A stretch of DNA of 7,952 nucleotides from RUG563 sp964549135 (GTDB taxonomy: Bacteria; Bacillota; Clostridia; Christensenellales; Aristaeellaceae): positions 1-7,952 of the forward strand of contig CAZJUJ010000081.1 in NCBI GenBank assembly GCA_964549135.1, read 5' to 3'. Below, one piece after another: positions 1 through 5,606 of this stretch. The notes under the pieces are model-generated. The model searched no databases. It saw only the letters and a list, made by a program, of their open reading frames with translations, and was not told where the DNA came from. Positions within the stretch are counted from its first letter, which is position 1; the number at the start of each line of letters is the position of its first letter. The position numbers and the translations under genes are program-made.

Positions 1-60
1 TGTGTGGGGGGGGGGGTTGCCCCCCCCCCCCCCACCCCCCCCCCCCCCCCCCCCCCCCAA
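1..60. other. G/C homopolymer tract at contig edge, probable assembly artefact
   Basis: Positions 6-16 are all G. Positions 20-58 are all C except a single A at 34. No coding, hairpin or promoter signal can be read. The tract begins exactly where the hairpin of the local repeat family would be expected: the minus-strand sequence AACGGGGATAGTATT just before it matches the leader in front of the hairpins at 6410 and 7857. The likely reading is that a repeat copy sits here and was not resolved. A genuine homopolymer is possible but less likely. Confidence 0.75.
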
Positions 61-62
61 TA

Positions 63-569
63 CTATCCCCGTTCTCCCCGTTCTCCCCGTTCTTCCCGTG
101 GTTTTTTCCTGAAGATCACGAAGCGGCTGGCGGCGTAGTTAAAGATCACCACCAGCGCGTTCATGAGCAGCTTATCCCATTTATCGTTCATGCCCAGCAG
201 GAGGAGGGCATTAAAGAGGAGCAGATCGAAGAAGATCAGGGAGGCGACGCGGGCGGAAACGAAGAGGAGGAATTCCCGGAGCGCGCCGGTTTTCACGCCG
301 GTGCTGCTCTGAAAGACAAATTTTTTGTTGGTGGCATAGGCAAAGATCACGGACAGCACCCAGCCGATCACCTGACCGATATTCGAGATCAGCAGATATT
401 TGGCGCTGCCCTCCTCCAGGGCATTCATGCCCAGCAGCCCGGTCACAGCCAGATAGGCCGCCCAGTTCACCGCGGTGGTCAGCACGCCAAAGAGCGCATA
501 GAGGATCAGCTCCCGCATTTTCGCCCGATCCCGAAAAAGCGCCTTGATTTTATCCGGCATAGCCTTCAT
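63..569 (-). CDS. GtrA-family small membrane protein (lipid-linked sugar translocation)
   Basis: This is a 168-residue protein with four predicted membrane helices, roughly at residues 20-43, 58-80, 98-126 and 132-153. The features typical of GtrA/DPMS family proteins are present: a short polar N-terminus, a Gly/Asn-rich first helix (FGVLTTAVNW), an NKKFVF motif at 81-86 after helix 2, an Arg in helix 3 (R107), and a final helix ending in SRFVIFRK. Known members help flip or present bactoprenol- or polyprenol-linked sugars for cell-wall teichoic acid or polysaccharide decoration. The start ATG overlaps the stop of the upstream gene (ATGA) and has a GGAGGG site 6 nt ahead of it, so it is the last gene of a three-gene operon. 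The C-terminal tail REERGERGERG lies beyond the conserved fold and is encoded by a 9-bp tandem repeat that belongs to the intergenic repeat leader. The stop is TAG at 63-65. No GT2 (GtrB-like) partner is visible, so the sugar is unknown. Confidence 0.9.
   Translation of the reverse strand: MKAMPDKIKALFRDRAKMRELILYALFGVLTTAVNWAAYLAVTGLLGMNALEEGSAKYLLISNIGQVIGWVLSVIFAYATNKKFVFQSSTGVKTGALREFLLFVSARVASLIFFDLLLFNALLLLGMNDKWDKLLMNALVVIFNYAASRFVIFRKKPREERGERGERG
66..101 (-). repeat. 9-bp tandem repeat, leader of the dispersed element, inside the 3' end of the GtrA gene
   Basis: Three exact copies of TCCCCGTTC (66-74, 75-83, 84-92) are followed by a degenerate fourth. On the minus strand this reads as GGGG runs separated by AGAAC. 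It encodes the ERG-ERG-ERG tail of the GtrA protein. The same AGAACGGGG phrase occurs in the leaders of the repeat copies near 6720 and 7830, so this is probably the leader of a fifth copy truncated by the contig edge. Four G runs with 5-6 nt loops fit a G-quadruplex pattern. Confidence 0.65.
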
Positions 570-808
570 ATTTTTCCCTCCGTATCCGCATATTTCAGGG
601 TATCCCCATCATCGCCCCGGGCATAAGCGGCGGAAAGAATCCGGGAAATAGGAAGCACCAGGGGCTTTTTCCGCCCGGCCATCAGGCAGGCCACCTGATC
701 CTCGGAAAGATCGATCACGGTAATATTGCGGTATTTCATTTCGTCCGCCAGGAAGACCTTCACCGGCTTATTATGCGCCAGCGAATAGGAAAGAAAGCGC
801 CGCACCAT
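566..808 (-). CDS. 80-residue protein of unknown function, possible Sm-like small beta barrel
   Basis: I do not recognise a named family. The protein is soluble, with no signal peptide or membrane helix. It is rich in short beta-type stretches: VKVFLAD, RNITVIDL, QVACLMAG, KPLVLPI and RILSAAYARGDDGD, followed by a charged tail. The order and lengths of these strands, with a basic RKK turn and a final hydrophobic strand, recall Sm/Hfq or WYL-type barrels, but that is inference from pattern only. The start ATG (806-808) lies 1 bp after the stop of the upstream membrane-protein gene and has a GGAGG site 9 nt ahead. Its own stop overlaps the GtrA start by 4 bp. Translational coupling on both sides suggests it works with, or sets the level of, the two membrane proteins. 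Confidence 0.8.
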   Translation of the reverse strand: MVRRFLSYSLAHNKPVKVFLADEMKYRNITVIDLSEDQVACLMAGRKKPLVLPISRILSAAYARGDDGDTLKYADTEGKI

Positions 809-809
809 A

Positions 810-2861
810 TCATTCTTCCTCCCCGCGCACCCGGTAAATCAGGATATTCCCGCGCTCGCTTTCGTACACCAGATCGAAATTCTGATCCAGCGCGGCGGCA
901 TCCACCGTCAGCTGGCTGCGTTCATTGCCGCCAAGCAGGATATAATCCGCCCCGTATTTTTCCAATACGCCCAGATTGCCCATGGGATCGGCATAGAAAG
1001 CGCGGATTTCGGCCTGGCGCCGCCAGGTATCAAATCCGTGATAATACAGCCAGGTATCCGGCCCACAGATAATCTTCCGCCCGGCCAGGCTGCTGACAAA
1101 ATTGATATGCTGCGTCCAGGTGACAAAGGTGGCGTCGGCCTCGGTATTTTCCTCCACATATTCGGCTGCCGCCGCCTCCTCCCGGGAAAACATCTGCCAA
1201 TCGCTGTTGCATTCATGGGCGATGGAGAGCGCGCCTGTAAAGAAGCACAGGAAGGCGCAGAGCGCGGTCAGCACCGGCCGGGCCCGCAGGCCCCTGAGCC
1301 TGCCCAGCAATTCCAGCCCGTAATCCGCCGCCAGCACGGCGCAGATCATATACCAGACGTACAGGAGCTTGTTGTTATCATAGGCATTGGGCTGGAACTG
1401 AATCAATTCCGCCGCCAGATAAATCACAAACGCACCGGCGGCCAGAAACCGCCGCTTCTCATTCTTTTCCAGCAGCGACAAAAGAATCAGCAGGAAGGGC
1501 AGCCCGATATTCTTCAGATAGAACCAGAAATAGCCATCCAGCATGCCCTGGCTGCCATTGACCCAATTGAACTGGAATTTGAGGAAGCTATCATTGCCCA
1601 CCGCCTGATGGAAGGTCCAGGTGAAAAGCTGGGGCGCGGCCAGCAGCACCGCCAGCCCCCCGTAAATGCCATAGAAAATCAGTGCCTGCTGCCGCTGGCC
1701 CCGGCTGCGGATCAGATCATAGACCATCCAGCCCGCGCTGAGCAGCCCCAGCGCCAGAAAGCAATGGGTATTGATCATGGGCAGCGCCCCGGCCATTGCA
1801 CCCAGCACAATCGCCTGGCGATAGGGCACTTCGCGCCGGACAAGCACCGCCGTGGGCCCATCCTTCCCCTTAATGTGCTGGAGCCCGGCGGGCAGCGCGG
1901 CCTCGGGCCGGATGCCGTCATAGAGCAGATACAGGCAGGGCAGCAGCATGCACCAGCCGCCCAGCGTGGTGCGCTGGGGCACCATCATATCCACAATCAC
2001 ATTGCTCCAGCGGAGATTATAGGTGGTAAATTCGGCATGATTGGCCGGGGTCTGATACCAGCTGCTGCCGCTCAGCACCATGGAAATGCGGTTCCATAGC
2101 CCGGCCACGCTCTGCAATTCATGATCGCCGGTGGTGCCCGCAGCCACGCCCTGCATATCAAACAGATAGAAAAAGCCCAGCCCGCCATTGATAAAGAAGA
2201 AAAGAACGGCCAGCGCCGCGCCCTTGCGGCTATCCGCCATGCGCTCGGCCAGGATCAGATACCCCGAAAACACCAGCGCCATCATCCAGATGCCCGGGAA
2301 TACCACCGCCGCCCGCAGCGAAAAGCCCATGAGCATCAGACTCGTGGAAAATGTATCCGTCAGGAAGGGATAGGACAGCAATTCGCCGGGATAAATGCTG
2401 TAATCTGCCGGGAAGGAGGCATTGCGCATGCTGGTAATGATGGAAAGATGCAGCGGCAAATCGCCATAGGTGCTCTGCCCCACATGCAAAGAGCCATTGC
2501 TCACCGGCATGATATTATGCGTCCATTGCAGATAGCCGCCCAGAATGGAGAGCGGCAGCGCCAGCAGAAGCAGCATCTTCATCAGCTTCCGCTCCCGCGC
2601 ATCCAGCCCCTTCCTTTCCCGCCTGTCCCGGAAATAATAGGCCGCGCCCGTCATCAGCGCCAGGGGCAACAGCGCCAGCCAATGCGCCGCCATGGAAAAA
2701 TTCACAAAGAATGCAAAGATCGCCGGCAGCCACATCATCAGAATCATGCCCAGGCATAGGCCAATCCATAGCCGCGCCGTCAGCCGCACCCGGGGCAGAA
2801 GAAAATAGGTGATGCCCACGCCGCATACCTCGTATGCCAGAAAATACACAATGGCCAGCAT
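810..2861 (-). CDS. GT-C-like polytopic membrane protein, putative glycosyltransferase
   Basis: This is a 683-residue protein with about a dozen membrane helices in residues 1-547 and a soluble C-terminal domain from about 550 to 683. The long loop after the fourth helix carries Y-GDLPLH (D134, H138) followed by SFPADYSIYPGELLSYPF. Further on are PQRTTLGG (295-302) and PNAYDNNKLLYVWY (491-504). An acidic residue in an early external loop, later loop motifs and a C-terminal extracytoplasmic domain are the layout of GT-C enzymes (PMT, ArnT and STT3 relatives), which use polyprenyl-linked sugars. The substrate is not readable. The start is the ATG at 2859-2861, because GAGGAGG lies 6 nt upstream. 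A longer reading from a TTG at 2879 would place that ribosome site inside the coding region. It is the first gene of an operon with the 80-residue protein and GtrA, which supports a role in surface glycan modification. The membrane fold is clear, but the enzyme activity is inferred. Confidence 0.85.
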   Translation of the reverse strand: MLAIVYFLAYEVCGVGITYFLLPRVRLTARLWIGLCLGMILMMWLPAIFAFFVNFSMAAHWLALLPLALMTGAAYYFRDRRERKGLDARERKLMKMLLLLALPLSILGGYLQWTHNIMPVSNGSLHVGQSTYGDLPLHLSIITSMRNASFPADYSIYPGELLSYPFLTDTFSTSLMLMGFSLRAAVVFPGIWMMALVFSGYLILAERMADSRKGAALAVLFFFINGGLGFFYLFDMQGVAAGTTGDHELQSVAGLWNRISMVLSGSSWYQTPANHAEFTTYNLRWSNVIVDMMVPQRTTLGGWCMLLPCLYLLYDGIRPEAALPAGLQHIKGKDGPTAVLVRREVPYRQAIVLGAMAGALPMINTHCFLALGLLSAGWMVYDLIRSRGQRQQALIFYGIYGGLAVLLAAPQLFTWTFHQAVGNDSFLKFQFNWVNGSQGMLDGYFWFYLKNIGLPFLLILLSLLEKNEKRRFLAAGAFVIYLAAELIQFQPNAYDNNKLLYVWYMICAVLAADYGLELLGRLRGLRARPVLTALCAFLCFFTGALSIAHECNSDWQMFSREEAAAAEYVEENTEADATFVTWTQHINFVSSLAGRKIICGPDTWLYYHGFDTWRRQAEIRAFYADPMGNLGVLEKYGADYILLGGNERSQLTVDAAALDQNFDLVYESERGNILIYRVRGEEE

Positions 2862-2867
2862 GCAATG

Positions 2868-2875
2868 CCTCCTCA
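2868..2875 (-). promoter_or_regulatory. Shine-Dalgarno site that fixes the start of the GT-C-like gene
   Basis: The minus strand reads TGAGGAGG, then 6 nt, then ATG at 2861. This strong match decides the start in favour of ATG 2861 over the in-frame TTG at 2879. Confidence 0.85.
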
Positions 2876-2893
2876 GCAATATTTTTCCTGCTT

Positions 2894-2922
2894 ATTATAC
2901 GGCAATCCATGCAAAAACGCAA
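2894..2922 (-). promoter_or_regulatory. Predicted sigma-A promoter of the GT-C/GtrA operon
   Basis: On the minus strand there is a perfect TATAAT (-10, 2894-2899), a 17-nt spacer and TTGCGT (-35, 2917-2922). The -35 is only a half match. It lies about 33 nt upstream of the start codon and is divergent to the promoter at 2950-2978. The -35 hexamers of the two promoters are 27 bp apart, so one bound regulator could affect both. Confidence 0.7.
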
Positions 2923-2926
2923 ATCC

Positions 2927-2944
2927 TTCTCCCCCCGTCCCCTG
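2927..2944. repeat. C-rich remnant similar to the dispersed repeat leader, between divergent promoters
   Basis: TTCTCCCCCCGTCCCCTG is nearly the same as the leader of the repeat copy at 6727-6751, which has the same TTCTCCCCC and CGTCCCCTG ends with one extra 8-bp CG-CCCC unit between. There is no hairpin next to it. It ends 5 nt before the -35 of the 70-residue gene. It may be a worn remnant of the element or an independent C-rich tract. Confidence 0.45.
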
Positions 2945-2949
2945 CATTA

Positions 2950-2978
2950 TTTACAGTTTGTTTTCCCTGTGCTATAAT
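2950..2978 (+). promoter_or_regulatory. Predicted sigma-A promoter of the Cys-rich small protein gene
   Basis: TTTACA (-35, 2950-2955) is followed by a 17-nt spacer and TATAAT (-10, 2973-2978), with a TGC extension just before the -10. This is close to consensus and should be a strong promoter. The leader to the ATG at 3017 is about 32 nt. Confidence 0.85.
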
Positions 2979-3016
2979 AGACAGAGGATTTCTGATAAAA
3001 AAGAGGTGCTTCCCCT

Positions 3017-3229
3017 ATGCGCTGCGGCTGCCCTATCTGCGATACCGATTCCTTTATGATCCACTCCGAACGGGATAATGCCTGCGTCTGCCCCAACTGC
3101 CTCTACCGCTGCTATGCCTGCCAGGGTACCGGCACCGCCCTGAGCCGCGAACTGGTGCAGGCCATGAAACGTACCGCGCCGCCCCTGACCACCGAAGAAA
3201 GAATGCGCTCAATGGAACGGGAAGAATAA
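3017..3229 (+). CDS. 70-residue cysteine-rich zinc-ribbon-like protein
   Basis: No named family is recognised. Eight cysteines lie in the first half (C3, C5, C8, C23, C25, C28, C32, C35), giving CPIC, CPNC and CYAC knuckles. C5-x2-C8 with C25-x2-C28 has zinc-ribbon spacing, and C32-x2-C35 could belong to a second or shared metal site. The C-terminal half is a charged, helix-prone tail (LSRELVQAMKR, TTEERMRSMEREE). There is no signal peptide or membrane segment, so it is probably cytoplasmic and metal-binding. A consensus promoter lies upstream, AAGAGGTG is placed 8 nt before the ATG, and a strong terminator starts at the base after the stop codon. It is therefore a single-gene transcription unit that is probably well expressed, which argues that the ORF is real despite its size. 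Binding to nucleic acid or to a protein partner are both open. Confidence 0.8.
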   Translation: MRCGCPICDTDSFMIHSERDNACVCPNCLYRCYACQGTGTALSRELVQAMKRTAPPLTTEERMRSMEREE

Positions 3230-3277
3230 TTGCGGGAGGGTGCTTTTGACGCAAAAGCATCCTCCCGCAATATTTTT
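3230..3277 (+). terminator. Rho-independent terminator with 19-bp stem
   Basis: The left arm (3230-3248) and right arm (3252-3270) pair over 19 bp with one G-U pair, closing on a 3-nt ACG loop, then TATTTTT (3271-3277). The stem begins at the base after the TAA of the 70-residue gene. The hairpin is one copy of the dispersed repeat family, here doing terminator duty. On the minus strand it is followed by a weak T-rich run only. Confidence 0.88.
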
Positions 3278-3327
3278 CCCCGTTCCCCCGTTTCCCGGCT
3301 CCCCGTCCCCGGTTCCTGGATTTTTTG
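3230..3327 (-). repeat. Dispersed hairpin element, copy A (hairpin plus C-rich leader, no tail)
   Basis: The 40 bases at 3231-3270 are identical to 6667-6706. In element orientation (minus strand) the unit is a short A-run, a G-rich leader with five G runs (C runs at 3278-3281, 3285-3289, 3294-3296, 3301-3304 and 3307-3310), ATATT, then the hairpin with a CTTTTG-CGT-CAAAAG core. The tail motif CCGAAAACCGG found in the other copies is absent. The element's end abuts the stop of the 70-residue gene. Confidence 0.8.
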
Positions 3328-3337
3328 AAAAAATGGA

Positions 3338-3365
3338 TTGACAGCGGCGGGAAAAGCTGTATAAT
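3338..3365 (+). promoter_or_regulatory. Consensus sigma-A promoter of the TetR/ABC operon
   Basis: A perfect TTGACA (3338-3343), a 16-nt spacer and a perfect TATAAT (3360-3365) are present. An AT-rich symmetrical stretch, ATTTTTTGAAAAAAT (3320-3334), lies just upstream and could act as an UP element. Such a strong promoter in front of a TetR gene usually implies repression by its own product. Confidence 0.9.
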
Positions 3366-3398
3366 AGAATCATTGTTGCAGAATATCCATTGCAGAAT
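3366..3398 (+). promoter_or_regulatory. Phased direct repeats after the -10, candidate operator
   Basis: AGAAT occurs at 3366, 3380 and 3394, exactly 14 bp apart. The last two are part of the longer repeat TTGCAGAAT (3376-3384 and 3390-3398). The array covers the probable transcription start and the 5' leader, a good place for a repressor. TetR operators are usually inverted repeats, so the link to the downstream regulator is uncertain. Confidence 0.4.
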
Positions 3399-3423
3399 GA
3401 GCATCACAAGAAGGAGAACACCT

Positions 3424-3996
3424 ATGCCGCCCAAGCCGAAGTACACGAAGGAAGAGATCATTTCCGCCGCCCTGGGGGTGGTATCCCAGAAGGGGCTTCA
3501 AGCGCTGACCGCCAAGGAGCTGGGGCATGCGCTGAACACCTCCGCCACGCCGATTTTCACCGTTTTCAGCTCCATGCAGGAAGTGCAGGAGGCGGTCAAG
3601 GCCGCCGCCATGGATCGGTTTTCCACCTATGCGCATCACCAATTGCAGGGCATGCCGCTCTTCAAGCAGGTGGGGATGCAGATGATTCTCTTTGCCAGGG
3701 AGGAGCCGCATCTCTATCAGCTGATTTTCATGCATTCCGGGCTGGCGGGAACATCCTTTGCGGATATTTACGCCCGGCTCGGCACGGTGGCTGATGAATG
3801 CCTGGCGATGCTGGAAACGGATTACGGCCTGACGCAGGCGGAGGCCCGGGCGCTCTTTGAACACACCTGGATTCACACCTTCGGCATCGGCACGCTGTGC
3901 GCCACAGGCATGTGCGATTTTTCCGGGGAGCAGCTTTCCGCCATGCTGACGGAGGATTTTACCGCCATGCTTGCGCTGATCAAATCCCGGAAATAA
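3424..3996 (+). CDS. TetR/AcrR-family transcriptional regulator
   Basis: This is a 190-residue protein. The N-terminal region (about 8-55) has the TetR DNA-binding layout: a helix with EEIISAALGVVSQKG, then LTAKELGHALNTSATPIFTVFSS as the helix-turn-helix, with the usual S-x-x-x-(I/L)-(F/Y)-x-x-F ending. The rest is all-helical and fits a ligand-binding and dimerisation domain, with HTWIHTFGIGTLCATG near the C-terminus. The start at 3424 is chosen because AAGGAG lies at 3411-3416 and a consensus promoter lies upstream; longer in-frame starts at 3325 and 3397 would overlap the promoter or leader and lack a good ribosome site. The gene is followed by a small membrane protein and an ABC transporter on the same strand with no terminator between, so it most likely represses this efflux operon. 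The ligand is unknown. Confidence 0.92.
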   Translation: MPPKPKYTKEEIISAALGVVSQKGLQALTAKELGHALNTSATPIFTVFSSMQEVQEAVKAAAMDRFSTYAHHQLQGMPLFKQVGMQMILFAREEPHLYQLIFMHSGLAGTSFADIYARLGTVADECLAMLETDYGLTQAEARALFEHTWIHTFGIGTLCATGMCDFSGEQLSAMLTEDFTAMLALIKSRK

Positions 3997-4100
3997 GGCC
4001 ATTTATGCATAATCCGGATCAATGGCTTCTGCCGGGCGAAAAGGAACAGCATTCCCCCGCACCGGCCGCCGGATATCGTCATTTATAAGGAGAAAGCATC

Positions 4101-4661
4101 GTGAAAACCCTCAATACGCTCCAGATTCTCGGAAAAATCGGAAGAATACTCAGCAAAATCATTTTCATCTGCTGCATCATCGGCGGGGCGGGCTGCGCGG
4201 CGGGGATGCTCGCCATCCCCCTTGCGAATACCGGGGCGCTGAAAATCGGCGGCGTAACCCTGCAAAGCCTGGCGGAAACCCAGGCGGATATGCCGCTCAC
4301 CGGCCTGTATCCGCTATTGGCGGGGGCCCTGATCATCTGCGCCGGGGAGGGAATCACCGCCGGATTCGCCGAAAAATATTTTGCCCATGAGCAGCAGGCG
4401 GGCACGCCCTTTACCCTGGCGGGCGCAGGGGAAATGCTGCGTCTGGGGATTCTAACCATCTGTGTGCCGCTGGGCGCGATGATTTTCTCCCAGATTGTCA
4501 GCAGCATCATCGCCGAATGCATCGGCTGCGGCGAGGCCTTTCACCCGGCGGACAGCAGCAGCGTGGCGCTGGGGGTCATGTTTATCATCGTTTCCCTTTT
4601 GTGCAGGCACGGCGCGGAAATCAAGGATGCCCTGCCTGTCCGGGAAGCGGACTGCGAATAA
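4101..4661 (+). CDS. DUF2975-like four-helix membrane protein
   Basis: This is a 186-residue protein with four predicted helices, roughly 18-40, 68-90, 112-138 and 153-168. It has an amphipathic basic N-terminus, the loop GTPFTLAGAGEMLRLG (101-116) before helix 3, and a cytoplasmic end with CRHGAEIKD after helix 4. The PFT-loop and the GAE-type end resemble DUF2975 (YoaS-like) proteins, whose role is unknown. The start is GTG at 4101 with AAGGAG at 4087-4092. It lies 104 bp after the TetR gene and 18 bp before the ABC ATPase gene. Its place between regulator and transporter suggests an accessory or sensing part of the exporter, but that is inference. Cysteines are frequent (C24, C25, C32, C80, C121, C140, C143, C168, C185) without a clear metal motif. 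Confidence 0.8.
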   Translation: MKTLNTLQILGKIGRILSKIIFICCIIGGAGCAAGMLAIPLANTGALKIGGVTLQSLAETQADMPLTGLYPLLAGALIICAGEGITAGFAEKYFAHEQQAGTPFTLAGAGEMLRLGILTICVPLGAMIFSQIVSSIIAECIGCGEAFHPADSSSVALGVMFIIVSLLCRHGAEIKDALPVREADCE

Positions 4662-4679
4662 GGAAAGAGGGAATGCATC

Positions 4680-5606
4680 ATGTCTGCCATGATCACGGCG
4701 GAGCAGCTATCCAAGGTATATTCCGGCGGGAACCGGGCGGTAAATCAAATCAGCTTTGAATTAAAGGAAGGGGAAATTTTCGGGTTTCTGGGGCCAAACG
4801 GCGCAGGCAAGACCACCACGGTCAAGCTGCTCTGCGGCATGCTCACCCCCACGGAGGGCATTTGCCGCGTAGCGGGGCTGGATCCCATCCGGGATGCGGA
4901 ACGGCTGCATCAGATCACCGGCGTAGTGACCGAGCATGCGCAGATGTATGATTATCTGACGGGCCTTGAAAACCTGATTTTTTACGGCACGCTTTTCGGC
5001 ATGAACCGCACCGACGGCGAAAAGCGCGCCCGGATGCTGATGGAGCGGCTGGAGCTATCCCAGGCGCAGCAGCGCAGGCTTTCCGCCTATTCCACCGGCA
5101 TGCGCCAGCGCCTTTCCCTGGCCCGGGCGATGATGCACAGCCCCCGGGTGCTGTTTCTGGATGAGCCCACCTCCGGCCTGGATCCCGAAAACGCGCAGAA
5201 TGTGAATGCGCTCATTCAGGAACTTGCCGCCCAGGGGACGACGATCTTCCTCTGCACCCATCAATTGCGCTACGCCCAGGAGATATGCACCGTCTTTGGG
5301 CTCATGGATCAGGGCAGCCTCATCGCCCAGGGCAATCTTTCCGCCCTGCGGGCCATGATTTCGGATGCCATCCGGGTCGTCATCCGGGCGGATCACCTGC
5401 CCGATGGCATGGCATATGAGGCGCTGGGCGGGAATGCATACGCCGTTCCCGTCAGGCGGGAGGAGGAAATCCCCGGCCTGGTCAGGCAGATCGTCCAGGC
5501 GGGCGGAAGCATCTATCATGTCTCTCAGGAGCAGAGGACGCTGGAGGATATTTATTTTTCGCTGATTGAGCAGCGGCGTGAAAATGGGGAGGGAAACGCG
5601 CAATGA
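4680..5606 (+). CDS. ABC transporter ATP-binding protein (drug/Na+ exporter-type)
   Basis: This is a 308-residue cytoplasmic ATPase subunit with all core motifs: Walker A GPNGAGKT (38-45), a Q-loop region reading VVTEHAQMYDYLTGLENL in which E85 stands at the usual Gln position (as in DrrA-like and CcmA-like ATPases), signature YSTGMRQR (137-144), Walker B LFLDEP (158-163), D-loop SGLD (165-168) and switch His H194. After the nucleotide-binding domain (about 5-225) comes a C-terminal extension of about 80 residues ending LEDIYFSLIEQRRE, as in exporters of the DrrA/NatA/CcmA type. AGAGGG sits 8 nt before the ATG. The gene overlaps the permease gene by 4 bp. It should power export by the partner permease; the substrate cannot be read from the sequence. 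Confidence 0.95.
   Translation: MSAMITAEQLSKVYSGGNRAVNQISFELKEGEIFGFLGPNGAGKTTTVKLLCGMLTPTEGICRVAGLDPIRDAERLHQITGVVTEHAQMYDYLTGLENLIFYGTLFGMNRTDGEKRARMLMERLELSQAQQRRLSAYSTGMRQRLSLARAMMHSPRVLFLDEPTSGLDPENAQNVNALIQELAAQGTTIFLCTHQLRYAQEICTVFGLMDQGSLIAQGNLSALRAMISDAIRVVIRADHLPDGMAYEALGGNAYAVPVRREEEIPGLVRQIVQAGGSIYHVSQEQRTLEDIYFSLIEQRRENGEGNAQ

Noticed and set aside
1038..2099. 353-codon plus-strand open frame inside the GT-C-like gene
   Set aside because: It is rich in Gln, Pro and His, as expected from the antisense of a GC-rich membrane gene. It has no ribosome site or domain, and lies opposite a well-supported protein.
3325..3423. Longer N-terminus for the TetR protein starting at 3325 or 3397
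   Set aside because: It would place TTGACA and TATAAT inside the coding region. The best ribosome site (AAGGAG, 3411-3416) is placed for the ATG at 3424.
3370..4002. 210-codon minus-strand open frame opposite the TetR gene
   Set aside because: It is a shadow frame with no promoter or ribosome site. The plus-strand TetR protein has a clear helix-turn-helix and consensus expression signals.
3998..4026. GCCATT and AATGGC inverted repeat after the TetR gene
   Set aside because: The arms are only 6 bp with a 17-nt loop and no T run follows. It is too weak for a terminator, and chance occurrence is likely.
5055..5603. 182-codon minus-strand open frame opposite the ABC ATPase gene
   Set aside because: It is antisense to the signature and Walker B region of a complete ATPase, and its product has no recognisable motif.
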